Assembly: GCF_019029495.1 (NCBI RefSeq)
Contig: NZ_JAERQM010000001.1
Coordinates: forward strand, 1,178,001-1,242,000
Source: Falsiroseomonas oleicola
GTDB taxonomy: Bacteria > Pseudomonadota > Alphaproteobacteria > Acetobacterales > Acetobacteraceae
DNA length: 64,000 bases
Direction: 5' to 3'
A model generated the notes under the pieces. That model was given only the letters and a program-made list of their open reading frames with translations. It was not told the origin of the DNA and made no database searches. The translations under genes were made by a program, and so were the position numbers. Positions 46,469 through 54,466 of this stretch are shown here, one piece after another (positions within the stretch are counted from its first letter, which is position 1; every line of letters begins with the position of its first letter).

Positions 46469-47218
46469 ATGAAAATCCTCGTCCCCGTGAAGCGGGTGGT
46501 GGACTACAACGTCAAGGTCCGCGTGAAGGCGGATGGCTCCGGCGTCGAGACGGCGAACGTCAAGATGTCGATGAACCCCTTCGACGAGATCGCGGTCGAG
46601 GAAGCGGTGCGCCTGAAGGAAAAGGGCGTCGCCACCGAGATCATCGCCGTCTCCGTCGGCCCGACCGCGGCCCAGGAACAGATCCGCACCGCGCTCGCCA
46701 TGGGCGCCGATCGCGGCATCCTGGTCGAGGTGGATGGGGTGGTGGAGCCGCTGGCCGTCGCGAAGATCCTGAAGGCGCTGGTCGCCAAGGAATCGCCGGA
46801 ACTGGTCATCATGGGCAAGCAGGCCATCGATGACGACATGAACGCCACCGGCCAGATGCTGGCGGCGCTGATGGGCTGGGGCCAGGGCACCTTCGCCAGC
46901 AAGGTCGAGATCGCGGACGGCGCCGCCAAGGTGACCCGCGAGGTCGATGGGGGCCTTGAGACCGTCTCCCTCAAACTGCCGGCCATCGTCACCGCGGACC
47001 TGCGCCTGAACGAGCCGCGCTACGCCTCCCTGCCGAACATCATGAAGGCTCGGAAAAAGCCGATCGAGACGGTGAAGCCGGCCGATCTCGGCGTCGATGC
47101 CAGCCCGCGCCTGACCGTGCTGAAGGTGGAGGAACCGCCGAAGCGCCAGGCCGGCAAGAAGGTGGCCAGCGTCGCCGAGCTGGTCGACAAGCTGCGCAAC
47201 GAAGCGAAGGTGATCTGA
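46469..47218 (+). CDS. etfB: Electron transfer flavoprotein beta subunit
   Basis: 249 residues. It starts [39 protein letters not shown] (here SMNPFDE), [20 protein letters not shown] and the ending [18 protein letters not shown] are typical. With EtfA it accepts electrons from acyl-CoA and other dehydrogenases and passes them to ETF-quinone oxidoreductase. The etfA start follows 2 bp after the stop. Confidence 0.97.
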   Translation: MKILVPVKRVVDYNVKVRVKADGSGVETANVKMSMNPFDEIAVEEAVRLKEKGVATEIIAVSVGPTAAQEQIRTALAMGADRGILVEVDGVVEPLAVAKILKALVAKESPELVIMGKQAIDDDMNATGQMLAALMGWGQGTFASKVEIADGAAKVTREVDGGLETVSLKLPAIVTADLRLNEPRYASLPNIMKARKKPIETVKPADLGVDASPRLTVLKVEEPPKRQAGKKVASVAELVDKLRNEAKVI

Positions 47219-47220
47219 CC

Positions 47221-48147
47221 ATGACCGTGCTCGTGCTCGCCGATCGCGGCGAAACCGTCTCCACCCCCACCCGCAGCGCCGTCGCGGCGGCGCAGAAGTT
47301 GGGCGGCGATGTGCATGTGCTGGTGCTGGCGCAGTCCGATGCCGCCGCCGCCGCACAGCTTCCGGGCGTCGCCAAGGTGCTGGTCGCCGAGGGTGGCCCC
47401 ACCGCCGAAGGGCTGGCGGAGCCGGTGGCGGCGCTGCTGGTCTCCCTCGCCCCCGGTTATGACCATCTGCTCGCCCCGGGCAGCGCCGCCGGCAAGAATG
47501 TGATGCCGCGCGTCGCCGCCCTGTTGGACGTGCAGATCATCTCCGACGTCGCCGGCGTGGAGGGTGCCGACACCTTCCGTCGCTTCATCTATGCCGGCAA
47601 TGCGCTGGCGACGGTGAAGACGGCCGATGCCAAGAAGGTGCTGACGGTGCGCGCCGCCAGCTTCGACCCGGTGCCGGCCGAGGGCGGCAGCGCCCCGGTG
47701 GAAGCCGCCGCCGCCGCCACCGATCCGGGCGTCTCCTCCTTCGTCGGCGCCGAGCTGGTGAAGCTGGAGCGGCCGGAGCTGACCGCCGCGCGGGTGGTGA
47801 TCTCCGGCGGCCGCGCCATGGGCTCGGCCGACAACTTCAAGATCCTGGACGGCATCGCCGACCGGCTCGGCGCCGCCATCGGTGCCTCCCGCGCCGCGGT
47901 CGATGCGGGCTATGCGCCGAACGACATGCAGGTCGGCCAGACCGGCAAGATCGTGGCCCCGGAACTCTACATGGCCTTCGGCATCTCGGGCGCGATCCAG
48001 CACCTGGCCGGCATGAAGGACAGCAAGGTGATCGTCGCCATCAACAAGGACGAGGAGGCGCCGATCTTCCAGGTGGCCGATTACGGCCTGGTCGGCGATG
48101 TCTTCAAGATCATCCCGGAGCTGGAAGCGGCCCTGGACCAGAAGTAG
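47221..48147 (+). CDS. etfA: Electron transfer flavoprotein alpha subunit
   Basis: 308 residues. The C-terminal FAD domain is clear: [54 protein letters not shown] and [20 protein letters not shown]. It carries FAD and makes the stable dimer with EtfB. It is followed by an inverted-repeat element, then a 3-hydroxyacyl-CoA dehydrogenase; the same order occurs in other alphaproteobacteria and points to fatty-acid beta-oxidation. Confidence 0.97.
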   Translation: MTVLVLADRGETVSTPTRSAVAAAQKLGGDVHVLVLAQSDAAAAAQLPGVAKVLVAEGGPTAEGLAEPVAALLVSLAPGYDHLLAPGSAAGKNVMPRVAALLDVQIISDVAGVEGADTFRRFIYAGNALATVKTADAKKVLTVRAASFDPVPAEGGSAPVEAAAAATDPGVSSFVGAELVKLERPELTAARVVISGGRAMGSADNFKILDGIADRLGAAIGASRAAVDAGYAPNDMQVGQTGKIVAPELYMAFGISGAIQHLAGMKDSKVIVAINKDEEAPIFQVADYGLVGDVFKIIPELEAALDQK

Positions 48148-48157
48148 CCTTTCTAAA

Positions 48158-48316
48158 AGCCCTCTCCCCCTGACAGGGGGAGAGGGTTGGGTGAGGGGGG
48201 CTCTGCCCCCACGCACCTGACGAGACGGCAGGGCACGCCGTGGATGCGCGATCTCTCCGTCCTCAACAGCCCCCCTCACCCCATCCCTCTCCCCCCGTTG
48301 GGTGGAGAGGGGGCAC
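48158..48316. repeat. Inverted-repeat element between etfA and the acyl-CoA dehydrogenase
   Basis: The left part (CCCTCTCCCCC TGACA GGGGGAGAGGG, then GTTGGGTGAGGGGGG) recurs in inverted orientation on the right (CCCCCCTCACCCCATCCCTCTCC), about 70 bp apart. It resembles the widespread proteobacterial palindromes that translate as PLTPALSPP-type peptides. The first hairpin may end etfBA transcription. Confidence 0.75.
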
Positions 48317-48330
48317 CTGCGGAGACCACG

Positions 48331-49209
48331 ATGACAGAGTTGCAAAAGATCGGCGTCATCGGGGCCGGCCAGATGGGCAATGGCATCGCCCATGTCGCCG
48401 CGCAGTCGGGCCTGACCGTGGTCATGCTCGACGTCGCACAGGCCGCCCTCGACAAGGGCATGGCCACGCTGGCGAAGAACATGGACCGCCAGGTCTCCAA
48501 GGGCACGCTGACCCAGGCGGATCGCGACGCGGCGCTCGCCCGCATCTCCACCAGCACGGATTACGCCGCCTTCGGCGATTGCGACCTGGTGATCGAGGCC
48601 GCGACCGAGCGCGAGGACATCAAGCACAAGATCTTTGCCACCCTCACGCCGCATCTGAGGCCGGATGCGCTGGTGGCCTCCAACACCTCCTCCATCCCGA
48701 TCACCCGGCTGGCGGCAGCGACCGACCGGCCGGGCCGCTTCGTCGGCATGCATTTCTTCAACCCCGTGCCGCTGATGAAGCTGGTCGAGGTCATCCGGGG
48801 ATTGGCGACCGAGGACGCGACGGTCGCAGCGGTGGCGGCACTGGCCGAACGCATGGGCAAGACGGTGGCCTATGCCGCCGACTACCCCGCCTTCATCGTC
48901 AACCGCATCCTGCTGCCGATGATCAACGAGGCCTGCTTCGCCCTGCATGAGGGGGTGGGCGATGTCGCCTCCATCGATGCCGGCATGAAGCTGGGCTGCA
49001 ACCACCCGATGGGGCCGCTGGAACTGGCGGATTATATCGGCCTGGATACCTGCCTCGCGGTGCTGCGCGTGCTTCAGGAAGGCATGGGCGACCCGAAATA
49101 CCGGCCGAGCCCGCTGCTCCAGAAATATGTCGAGGCCGGCTGGCTGGGCCGCAAATCCGGCCGCGGCTTCTACGACTACAGCGTGACCCCCCCGAAGCCG
49201 ACGCGTTGA
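48331..49209 (+). CDS. 3-hydroxybutyryl-CoA dehydrogenase-like enzyme
   Basis: 292 residues from MTELQKIGVIGAGQMGNG; the upstream open frame is only repeat DNA. The NAD-binding GAGQMGNGIAHVAA, acid-end LDVAQAAL, SNTSSIPITRLAA, and catalytic His in GMHFFNPVPLMKLVEVI are present. NHPMGPLELADYIGLDTCL belongs to the dimer domain. It oxidises (S)-3-hydroxyacyl-CoA in beta-oxidation or PHB metabolism. GGAG is 6 nt upstream of the ATG. Placed after etfBA, it fits an acyl-CoA oxidation locus. Confidence 0.92.
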   Translation: MTELQKIGVIGAGQMGNGIAHVAAQSGLTVVMLDVAQAALDKGMATLAKNMDRQVSKGTLTQADRDAALARISTSTDYAAFGDCDLVIEAATEREDIKHKIFATLTPHLRPDALVASNTSSIPITRLAAATDRPGRFVGMHFFNPVPLMKLVEVIRGLATEDATVAAVAALAERMGKTVAYAADYPAFIVNRILLPMINEACFALHEGVGDVASIDAGMKLGCNHPMGPLELADYIGLDTCLAVLRVLQEGMGDPKYRPSPLLQKYVEAGWLGRKSGRGFYDYSVTPPKPTR

Positions 49210-49232
49210 TGCCGCGGGCAGGACACTAGCCC

Positions 49233-49991
49233 ATGCCCGAGCCGATCGGCGCCTTCGACAGGGTCGCCGGTCGGGTCGGCATTCGTGCCGGCTATGGCCT
49301 TCTGGCCCTGGATCTGGCGGCGCTGGCCTGGGTGATCTTCGAATCCTTCCTGCCACAGGGGCCGGTGCTGCGGCTGGTGGATTTTGCCTTCGGCCTGGTG
49401 CTGGGGACGGAGCTGGTGTTGCGCCTGCGGGCCAGCCCGCGGCCCTGGCGGGACCTGATGCATCCGGCTGGAATCGCCGATGTGGTGGCCGTCTCCGCCT
49501 TCCTGCTGGCGCCCTTCGCCCCGGGCTGGGGCTTCCTGCGCAGCCTGCGGACGCTGCGACTGCTGCGCTCGGCGCGGCTGCTGGCCAAGCTGCGCCGCGA
49601 CCTGCCGATCTTCCGCCGCAATCCGGAGGCACCGATCGCCGCCGCCGACCTGCTGGTGTTCATCTCCGTGATGACCGGCATCGTCCATGCCACGCAATAC
49701 AACCGCAACCCCGACATCGCGAACTGGGCGGATGCGCTGTATTTCACGGTCGCCGCCCTCACCACCACTGGCTTCGGCGACATCACGTTGGAAGGCACCT
49801 GGGGCAGGTTGCTGACCGTGCTGATCATGCTGGCCGGCGTCACCCTGTTCCTGCGGCTGGCGCAGGCGCTGTTCCGGCCGGTCAAGGTCAGCTTCCGCTG
49901 CCCCAGCTGCGGCCTCGGCCGGCACGATACGGATGCGGTGCATTGCAAGGCCTGCGGCGTCCAGCTCAACATCCCCGACGACGGCGACTGA
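49233..49991 (+). CDS. Voltage-gated K+ channel-like protein with C-terminal zinc ribbon
   Basis: 252 residues. Helices S1-S3 are at about 20-95. An S4-like helix with arginines every third residue (FLRSLRTLRLLRSARLLAK, 101-119) follows. The pore loop has TTTGFGD (178-183), the GFGD form of the K+ filter. After the last helix there are two CxxC pairs, Cys223/226 and Cys238/241, making a probable zinc ribbon. This tail is not standard in such channels and could sense metal or redox state. The start ATG is 24 bp after the dehydrogenase stop. Confidence 0.85.
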   Translation: MPEPIGAFDRVAGRVGIRAGYGLLALDLAALAWVIFESFLPQGPVLRLVDFAFGLVLGTELVLRLRASPRPWRDLMHPAGIADVVAVSAFLLAPFAPGWGFLRSLRTLRLLRSARLLAKLRRDLPIFRRNPEAPIAAADLLVFISVMTGIVHATQYNRNPDIANWADALYFTVAALTTTGFGDITLEGTWGRLLTVLIMLAGVTLFLRLAQALFRPVKVSFRCPSCGLGRHDTDAVHCKACGVQLNIPDDGD

Positions 49992-50097
49992 ACCCCGCCT
50001 GGAGACCCCGCTTGGCACCCGCGAGGTTGCCGACAGTTGGCAGGAACGGCATGTTTCCCGGATGGCCGCGCAGACGGCCGCAACCGGGAGAACAACC

Positions 50098-51057
50098 ATG
50101 AGACTGAGCCGCCGCGGCCTGCTCGCCGCCCCCCTCGCTGTGCCCTTCGTCACCCGGGCCAGGGCGCAATCCGGCTGGCAGCCGACCCGCCCGATCCAGC
50201 TCATCGTTGGCTTTGCGCCCGGCGGCGGCTCCGACATCATCGCCCGCACCATCGCGGAGGCCGCCGCGCCGCTGTTCCCGCAGCCGCTGGTGGTGGTGAA
50301 CCGGCCCGGCGCGGGTGGGGCGATCGCCGCCGAGGCGGTCAGCCGCGCGGCGCCCGATGGCCACACGCTGCTGATCGCCGGCGGGTCGGAGAGCACCTCC
50401 CTGCCCGCGCATCGCGACCTGCCCTATGACCCGAAGCGGTCCTTCACCTCCGTCATCCGCCTGACCCGCAACGCCCACTTCATTTGCGCCCGGGGCAAGG
50501 GTGGCCGCTTCACCACCATGCAGCAGGTGATCGAGGCAGCAAAAGTGCGGCCGGAGGCGCTGACCCATGGCTCGGCCGGCGTCGGCACCCTGTCGCATTC
50601 CATCTTCATCATGCTCGGCCGGGCCACGGGGTCGGAGCTGCTGCACGTGCCCTATACCGGCGGCGGGCCGCAGCAGCAGGCGCTGCTGGCGGGGCAGGTG
50701 GACCTGGTGGTGCAGGCCTCCGACGAGCTGCGCGGCCTGGCGGCCTCCGGCGACATCCTGCCGCTGGCCTGCGCCTCCGCCCAGAGGATGCCGGCCTATC
50801 CGCAGGTGCCGACGCTGCGCGAACTGGGCGTCGAGCTGGTGGCGGACAACATGAAGGGCTGGGTCGGCCCGGCCGGCATGACGCCGGAGATGGTGACCTA
50901 TCTGCATGACCGCTTCCGCCAGGGCATGTCGGCGGCCGGCTGGCAGCGCTTCATGGAGCAGACCGGGGAGGCCGATGGCTATGCCAATGGCGCCGACTTC
51001 CAGCGGGACATGGACACGCTGCTCGACAATATCCGCGCCGCGATGCGCCGCAGTTGA
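50098..51057 (+). CDS. Bug-family tripartite tricarboxylate receptor
   Basis: 319 residues. The twin-arginine-like signal MRLSRRGLLAAPLAVPFVTR ends at RARAQ, followed by IQLIVGFAPGGGSDIIARTI and VVVNRPGAGGAIAAEAVSRAA. GSELLHVPYTGGGPQQQALLAG is the conserved ligand-loop segment. GGGAG is 7 nt before the ATG. A beta-hydroxyacid dehydrogenase follows after 9 bp, so this receptor may bind the substrate that enzyme handles (a hydroxy-carboxylate). No tctAB nearby. Confidence 0.88.
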   Translation: MRLSRRGLLAAPLAVPFVTRARAQSGWQPTRPIQLIVGFAPGGGSDIIARTIAEAAAPLFPQPLVVVNRPGAGGAIAAEAVSRAAPDGHTLLIAGGSESTSLPAHRDLPYDPKRSFTSVIRLTRNAHFICARGKGGRFTTMQQVIEAAKVRPEALTHGSAGVGTLSHSIFIMLGRATGSELLHVPYTGGGPQQQALLAGQVDLVVQASDELRGLAASGDILPLACASAQRMPAYPQVPTLRELGVELVADNMKGWVGPAGMTPEMVTYLHDRFRQGMSAAGWQRFMEQTGEADGYANGADFQRDMDTLLDNIRAAMRRS

Positions 51058-51066
51058 GGACCCAGC

Positions 51067-51978
51067 ATGACCGAGACGATCCAGCCGCCCGCCCCCGTGG
51101 CCTTCATCGGCCTCGGCGTGATGGGCGCCGCCATGGCGGCGAACCTGGCCAAGGCCGGCTACGCCCTGACCGTCACCAACCGCAGCCGCGGCAAGGCGGC
51201 GGCGCTGGAGGCCGGCGGGGCGGGCTGGGCGGAAACTCCGGCGAAGGCGTCGCGGGGCGCGCGGTTCATCGCGCTCTGCCTGCCGGATACGCCGGATGTG
51301 GAGGCGGTGCTGTTCGGGCCGGAAGGGGTGGCGAAGGGCGTGGCACCCGGCACGGTGGTGGTGGATTTCTCCACCATCTCGGCCGCCGCCGCAGCGGGCT
51401 TCGCCCAGCGACTGGCTGAGGAAGCCGGCGCGGTGCTGCTGGACAGCCCGGTGTCCGGCGGGCCGAAGGGCGCGCTGGAAGGCACGCTGACCTGCATGAT
51501 CGGCGGTGACGAGGCCGGTTTCGCCCGCGCCGAGCCCTGTTTCCGGGCCATGGGCAAGACCCTGACCCATCTCGGCCCGGCCGGCGCCGGGCAGGTCTGC
51601 AAATCCGCCAACCAGCTCATCGTCGCCACCACCATGCTGGCCGTGGCCGAAGCCCTCGCACTCGGCGCCAAGGCCGGGCTGGACGGCGAGAAGATGCGCC
51701 AGGCGCTGCAGGGCGGCAGCGCCGCCAGCTTCGTCATGGAAAACCACGCCGCCCGCATGCTGTCCGGCCAATTCGCCCCGGGCTTCCGGGCGGAGCTGAT
51801 GCGGAAGGACCTGCGCCTGTCCGCCACCGCTATGCGCGACCACGCCGTCTTCGCCCCCGCCACGGCGCTGACGGCGCAGATGCTGGAGGCGCTCTGCACC
51901 TCCGGCCGTGGCGGGCTGGACAGCGCCTCGGTGGGGGCGCTTGTGGCGGAGCTTTCCGGGGTGCCGGGTGATCGCTGA
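51067..51978 (+). CDS. Beta-hydroxyacid dehydrogenase (3-hydroxyisobutyrate/tartronate-semialdehyde type)
   Basis: 303 residues. The N-terminal FIGLGVMGAAMAANLAKAG is the family NAD(P) signature, DSPVSGGPKGALEGTL the substrate loop, and GAGQVCKSANQLIV carries the catalytic Lys. It oxidises 3-hydroxyisobutyrate or reduces 2-hydroxy-3-oxopropionate; the exact substrate is open. The ATG has GAGGA 7 nt upstream and lies 9 bp after the Bug receptor, so they are probably one operon for uptake and oxidation of a small hydroxyacid. Confidence 0.88.
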   Translation: MTETIQPPAPVAFIGLGVMGAAMAANLAKAGYALTVTNRSRGKAAALEAGGAGWAETPAKASRGARFIALCLPDTPDVEAVLFGPEGVAKGVAPGTVVVDFSTISAAAAAGFAQRLAEEAGAVLLDSPVSGGPKGALEGTLTCMIGGDEAGFARAEPCFRAMGKTLTHLGPAGAGQVCKSANQLIVATTMLAVAEALALGAKAGLDGEKMRQALQGGSAASFVMENHAARMLSGQFAPGFRAELMRKDLRLSATAMRDHAVFAPATALTAQMLEALCTSGRGGLDSASVGALVAELSGVPGDR

Positions 51979-52022
51979 AGGCCGAATGGCCGGAAGCGTG
52001 AATCACCCGGCTCTGAACAGAC

Positions 52023-52538
52023 CTACGCGGGACGCTTGAAGGCGACCTTGTCGTTCTCGCCGGCCTTCGGCGGTTCACCGGTGATGCGCGCCTTCACATA
52101 GCCATAGGCGTGCAGAAGGGTGGAGGAGGGCGCGTCCCAGTATTCGGCGCCCTCCACCTCCACCTTCAGCAGCGCTGCGCTGGGGTCTTCCGGACCGCCC
52201 GGGAACCAGGTGCGCAGCGGCTCGGACCACATCGCCTTCTGCTGCGCCACGTCGCGGACAACCTGGGCGGTGCCGGAGACGGAGACATAGTTCTGGTCGG
52301 ACGGTTCGGCATAGGCCAGCAGCACCCGTTCATCCTGGCGAATCTCCGCCGCCTTCGGGGAGCCGGCGGCGGTGAAGAACCACAGCGTTCCGTCGAATTC
52401 CTTCAGCGCCACGGCGCGCATCGGGCGGCCGCGCATATGGCCATCGGCGTCGAGGGTCACCATGGTCGCCACCTCGATGTCGCGAATCAGCTCCCACACC
52501 TTGTCGCGGGCTTCCTGGTCGGTGCGTGTCTGGGTCAT
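52023..52538 (-). CDS. General stress protein, PNPOx-like split-barrel (GS26 type)
   Basis: 171 residues. KVWELIRDIEVATMVTLDADG and MRGRPMRAVALKEFDGTLWFFT form the split-barrel core, followed by YAEPSDQNYVSVSGTAQVV and an AEYWDAPSS segment typical of the GS26/YzzA branch of the pyridoxamine-oxidase superfamily. These proteins bind FMN or related flavins; the stress role is known mainly from Xanthomonas and Bacillus homologues. It is divergent from the crotonase gene. Confidence 0.88.
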   Translation of the reverse strand: MTQTRTDQEARDKVWELIRDIEVATMVTLDADGHMRGRPMRAVALKEFDGTLWFFTAAGSPKAAEIRQDERVLLAYAEPSDQNYVSVSGTAQVVRDVAQQKAMWSEPLRTWFPGGPEDPSAALLKVEVEGAEYWDAPSSTLLHAYGYVKARITGEPPKAGENDKVAFKRPA

Positions 52539-52639
52539 GGGCGGTCTCTCCGTTCGGTCGAGGGAAGAACGGGCGGCGGCAGCGGAGGTTGCGTGCCCCC
52601 CTCTGGCCGAGGCCGCGCGCCGGCGTTACGGTCGCCGCC

Positions 52640-53422
52640 ATGCCACACCCCCTCATCACCCAGGCGCGCGATGGCGCCGTCGCCATCCTCACCATCGACC
52701 GGCCGGCCAAGCGCAATGCGATGGACCTGCCCATGTGGATCGCCCTGGCCGAGGCCATGGAATCCTGCTCCGCCGATGACAGCCTGCGCTGCGTCGTGCT
52801 GCGGGGCGCGGGCGAGGATGCCTTCTGCGCCGGCGCCGACATCGCCGCCTTCGAGACCGAGCGCGGGACGCCGGAGCGCGAGGCGGTCTATGGCGCCGAG
52901 ATCGGCCGCAGCTTCCAGTCGCTGCGCGCCTGCCGCCACCCGGTGGTCGCCGCCTGCCGTGGCTGGACCATGGGCGGCGGCGCGGGGCTGGCGACGATGG
53001 CCGATTTCCGCGTCGGCGGCCCGGCCACCCGCATCGGCATCCCCGCCCGCAACCTGAACATCTTCTACGCCTATGAGGAGCTGGACCCGATCCTGCAGTC
53101 CGTCGGTTATGCCGTCGCCATGGAACTGCTGGTGGAAGGCCGCGTCTTCACCGGCGCCGAGGCCTATGAGAAGGGCCTGCTGTCCCGCCTGGTGCCGGAT
53201 GAGGATGTGCAGGCGGAGGCGGTGGCCATGGCGCACCGCATCGCCCAGGGCGCCCCGCTCGCCAATCGCTTCCACAAGCGCGCCCTGCAGCGCCTGCGCG
53301 GCGAGTTGCCGCTGACGGCCGAGGATTACGAGGCCGGCAAGAGCTTTCCGTACACGGAGGATTTCCGGGAGGCGACGCGCGCCTTCATCGAGAAGCGCAA
53401 GCCGGTGTTCAAGGGGCGGTAA
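52640..53422 (+). CDS. Enoyl-CoA hydratase/isomerase (crotonase) family protein
   Basis: 260 residues from MPHPLITQARDGAVAILTIDR. Crotonase oxyanion-hole segments are seen in AFCAGADIAAFE and GWTMGGGAGLATMADFRVG. The catalytic glutamates of classic hydratases (PE..LG..PG.GG) are not obvious: the matching stretch reads IPARNLNIFYAYEELDPIL. It may therefore be an isomerase, hydrolase or lyase within the family rather than a hydratase. It is followed by a long palindromic repeat. Confidence 0.82.
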   Translation: MPHPLITQARDGAVAILTIDRPAKRNAMDLPMWIALAEAMESCSADDSLRCVVLRGAGEDAFCAGADIAAFETERGTPEREAVYGAEIGRSFQSLRACRHPVVAACRGWTMGGGAGLATMADFRVGGPATRIGIPARNLNIFYAYEELDPILQSVGYAVAMELLVEGRVFTGAEAYEKGLLSRLVPDEDVQAEAVAMAHRIAQGAPLANRFHKRALQRLRGELPLTAEDYEAGKSFPYTEDFREATRAFIEKRKPVFKGR

Positions 53423-53449
53423 TCCGCCTCGGGCCGCCCTCAGTCGGTC

Positions 53450-53592
53450 GTGCCGGAGGCACGCCTGCGGCGTGACGCGGAAACCTCCGGTTTCCTTGGC
53501 TTCGTCGCGCCGAAGGCGCGCCTTCGGCGCGACGCATAAGCGGCGGCGCCCATTCGGGCGCTCGGACCGGTCAAGAGACCGGCCCGCCGGCA
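53450..53592 (+). repeat. Dispersed palindromic repeat, long copy 4
   Basis: Four hairpins in order: GGAAACCTCCGGTTTCC; GTCGCGCCGAAGG..CCTTCGGCGCGAC; GCGCCCATTCGGGCGC; GGACCGGTCAAGAGACCGG. It almost exactly matches the minus strand of 63351-63500. It fills the crotonase to phnE gap and ends at the phnE stop codon. Confidence 0.9.
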
Positions 53593-54462
53593 TCAGCGCG
53601 GGGCCAGCGTGTCCCGCCCGCCGATCAGCTTGCGGCGGATGCGGGCCGAGATCTGGTCGATGATCGCCACGGTCACCAGCATCAGGATGATGATGAAGGC
53701 CACCTCGTCCCAGGCGCGGATCCTGATGCGTTCGGCGATGGCCAGGCCGATGCCGCCGGCGCCGACAATGCCGAGCACGCTGGCGGAGCGCGTGTTGCTT
53801 TCCAGGAAATACAGCGCCTGGGCGATCATGATGGGCAGCACCTGCGGCAGCAGGCCGAAGCGGGTGCGCAGCAGCTTGTTGCCGCCCACCGCATCGATGC
53901 CTTCCGCCTGCTTGCGCTCCGCCGTCTCGATCGCCTCGGCATAGAGTTTTGCCAATACGGCGATATCCGCCGTGGCGATGGCCAGCACGCCGGCCAGCGG
54001 GCCGAGGCCGACGGCGCGCACATAGGCCAGTGCCCAGATCAACTGGTCGACGCCCCGGAAGCCGTCGAAGACCCGGCGGATGGAAAAATGCGCCAGCGTG
54101 TTCACCACCACATTGCCGGCGCCGAGAAAACCCAGCGGCACGGCGATGACCGCGGCGATGAAGGTACCGAGGAAGGCCATGGCGACGCTCTCGGCGATGC
54201 CCTTCAGGATATCGAGCCACAGCGCACCGGGCGAGGGCGGGATCATCAGCACCACGATGGTGCCCAGCCCCGAAAGCCCGTTCCACAGCCGGATGGGCGT
54301 GATCTGGAACCACCAGAACAGGAAGGCGAACCAGCCGAGCACCGCCAGCCCGCCGACCCAGCGCAGCGCAGCGCCCGCGTCGCCGGGCTGACCCCGAAGG
54401 CGGCCGGCATGCGCGCCTGCCACTGCTTGATCTGGCCCGGCGTGGGAGTTGCGATCGCCATG
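53593..54462 (-). CDS. phnE: Phosphonate/phosphate ABC permease PhnE2, apparent frameshift near N-terminus
   Basis: The downstream frame encodes a complete PhnE permease core with the EAA-type loop (AEAIETAERKQAEGIDAVGG) and helices ending IIILMLVTVAIIDQISARI. The natural start appears to be the ATG at 54462, 4 bp after the PhnE1 stop, giving MAIATPTPGQIKQWQARM, but that frame runs off after about 32 codons. A (CAGCG)3 repeat at 54359-54373 separates the two frames; removing one 5-bp unit restores ALRWVGGLAVL. A GTG at 54423 could start the downstream frame but gives an unrelated N-terminus. A real mutation, phase variation or sequencing error are all possible. Confidence 0.75.
   Translation of the reverse strand, partial: HGDRNSHAGPDQAVAGAHAGRLRGQPGDAGAALRWVGGLAVLGWFAFLFWWFQITPIRLWNGLSGLGTIVVLMIPPSPGALWLDILKGIAESVAMAFLGTFIAAVIAVPLGFLGAGNVVVNTLAHFSIRRVFDGFRGVDQLIWALAYVRAVGLGPLAGVLAIATADIAVLAKLYAEAIETAERKQAEGIDAVGGNKLLRTRFGLLPQVLPIMIAQALYFLESNTRSASVLGIVGAGGIGLAIAERIRIRAWDEVAFIIILMLVTVAIIDQISARIRRKLIGGRDTLAPR
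54359..54373. repeat. (CAGCG)3 short tandem repeat at the PhnE2 frameshift
   Basis: Three exact CAGCG units. A unit length of 5 shifts the reading frame with each gain or loss, so this tract is a candidate slippage switch. Confidence 0.85.
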
Positions 54463-54466
54463 TCCG

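Noticed and set aside
47020-49632. An 870-codon minus-strand open frame opposite etfBA and the acyl-CoA dehydrogenase
   Set aside because: Antisense shadow, low-complexity, crossing repeat DNA; the plus-strand genes are conserved.
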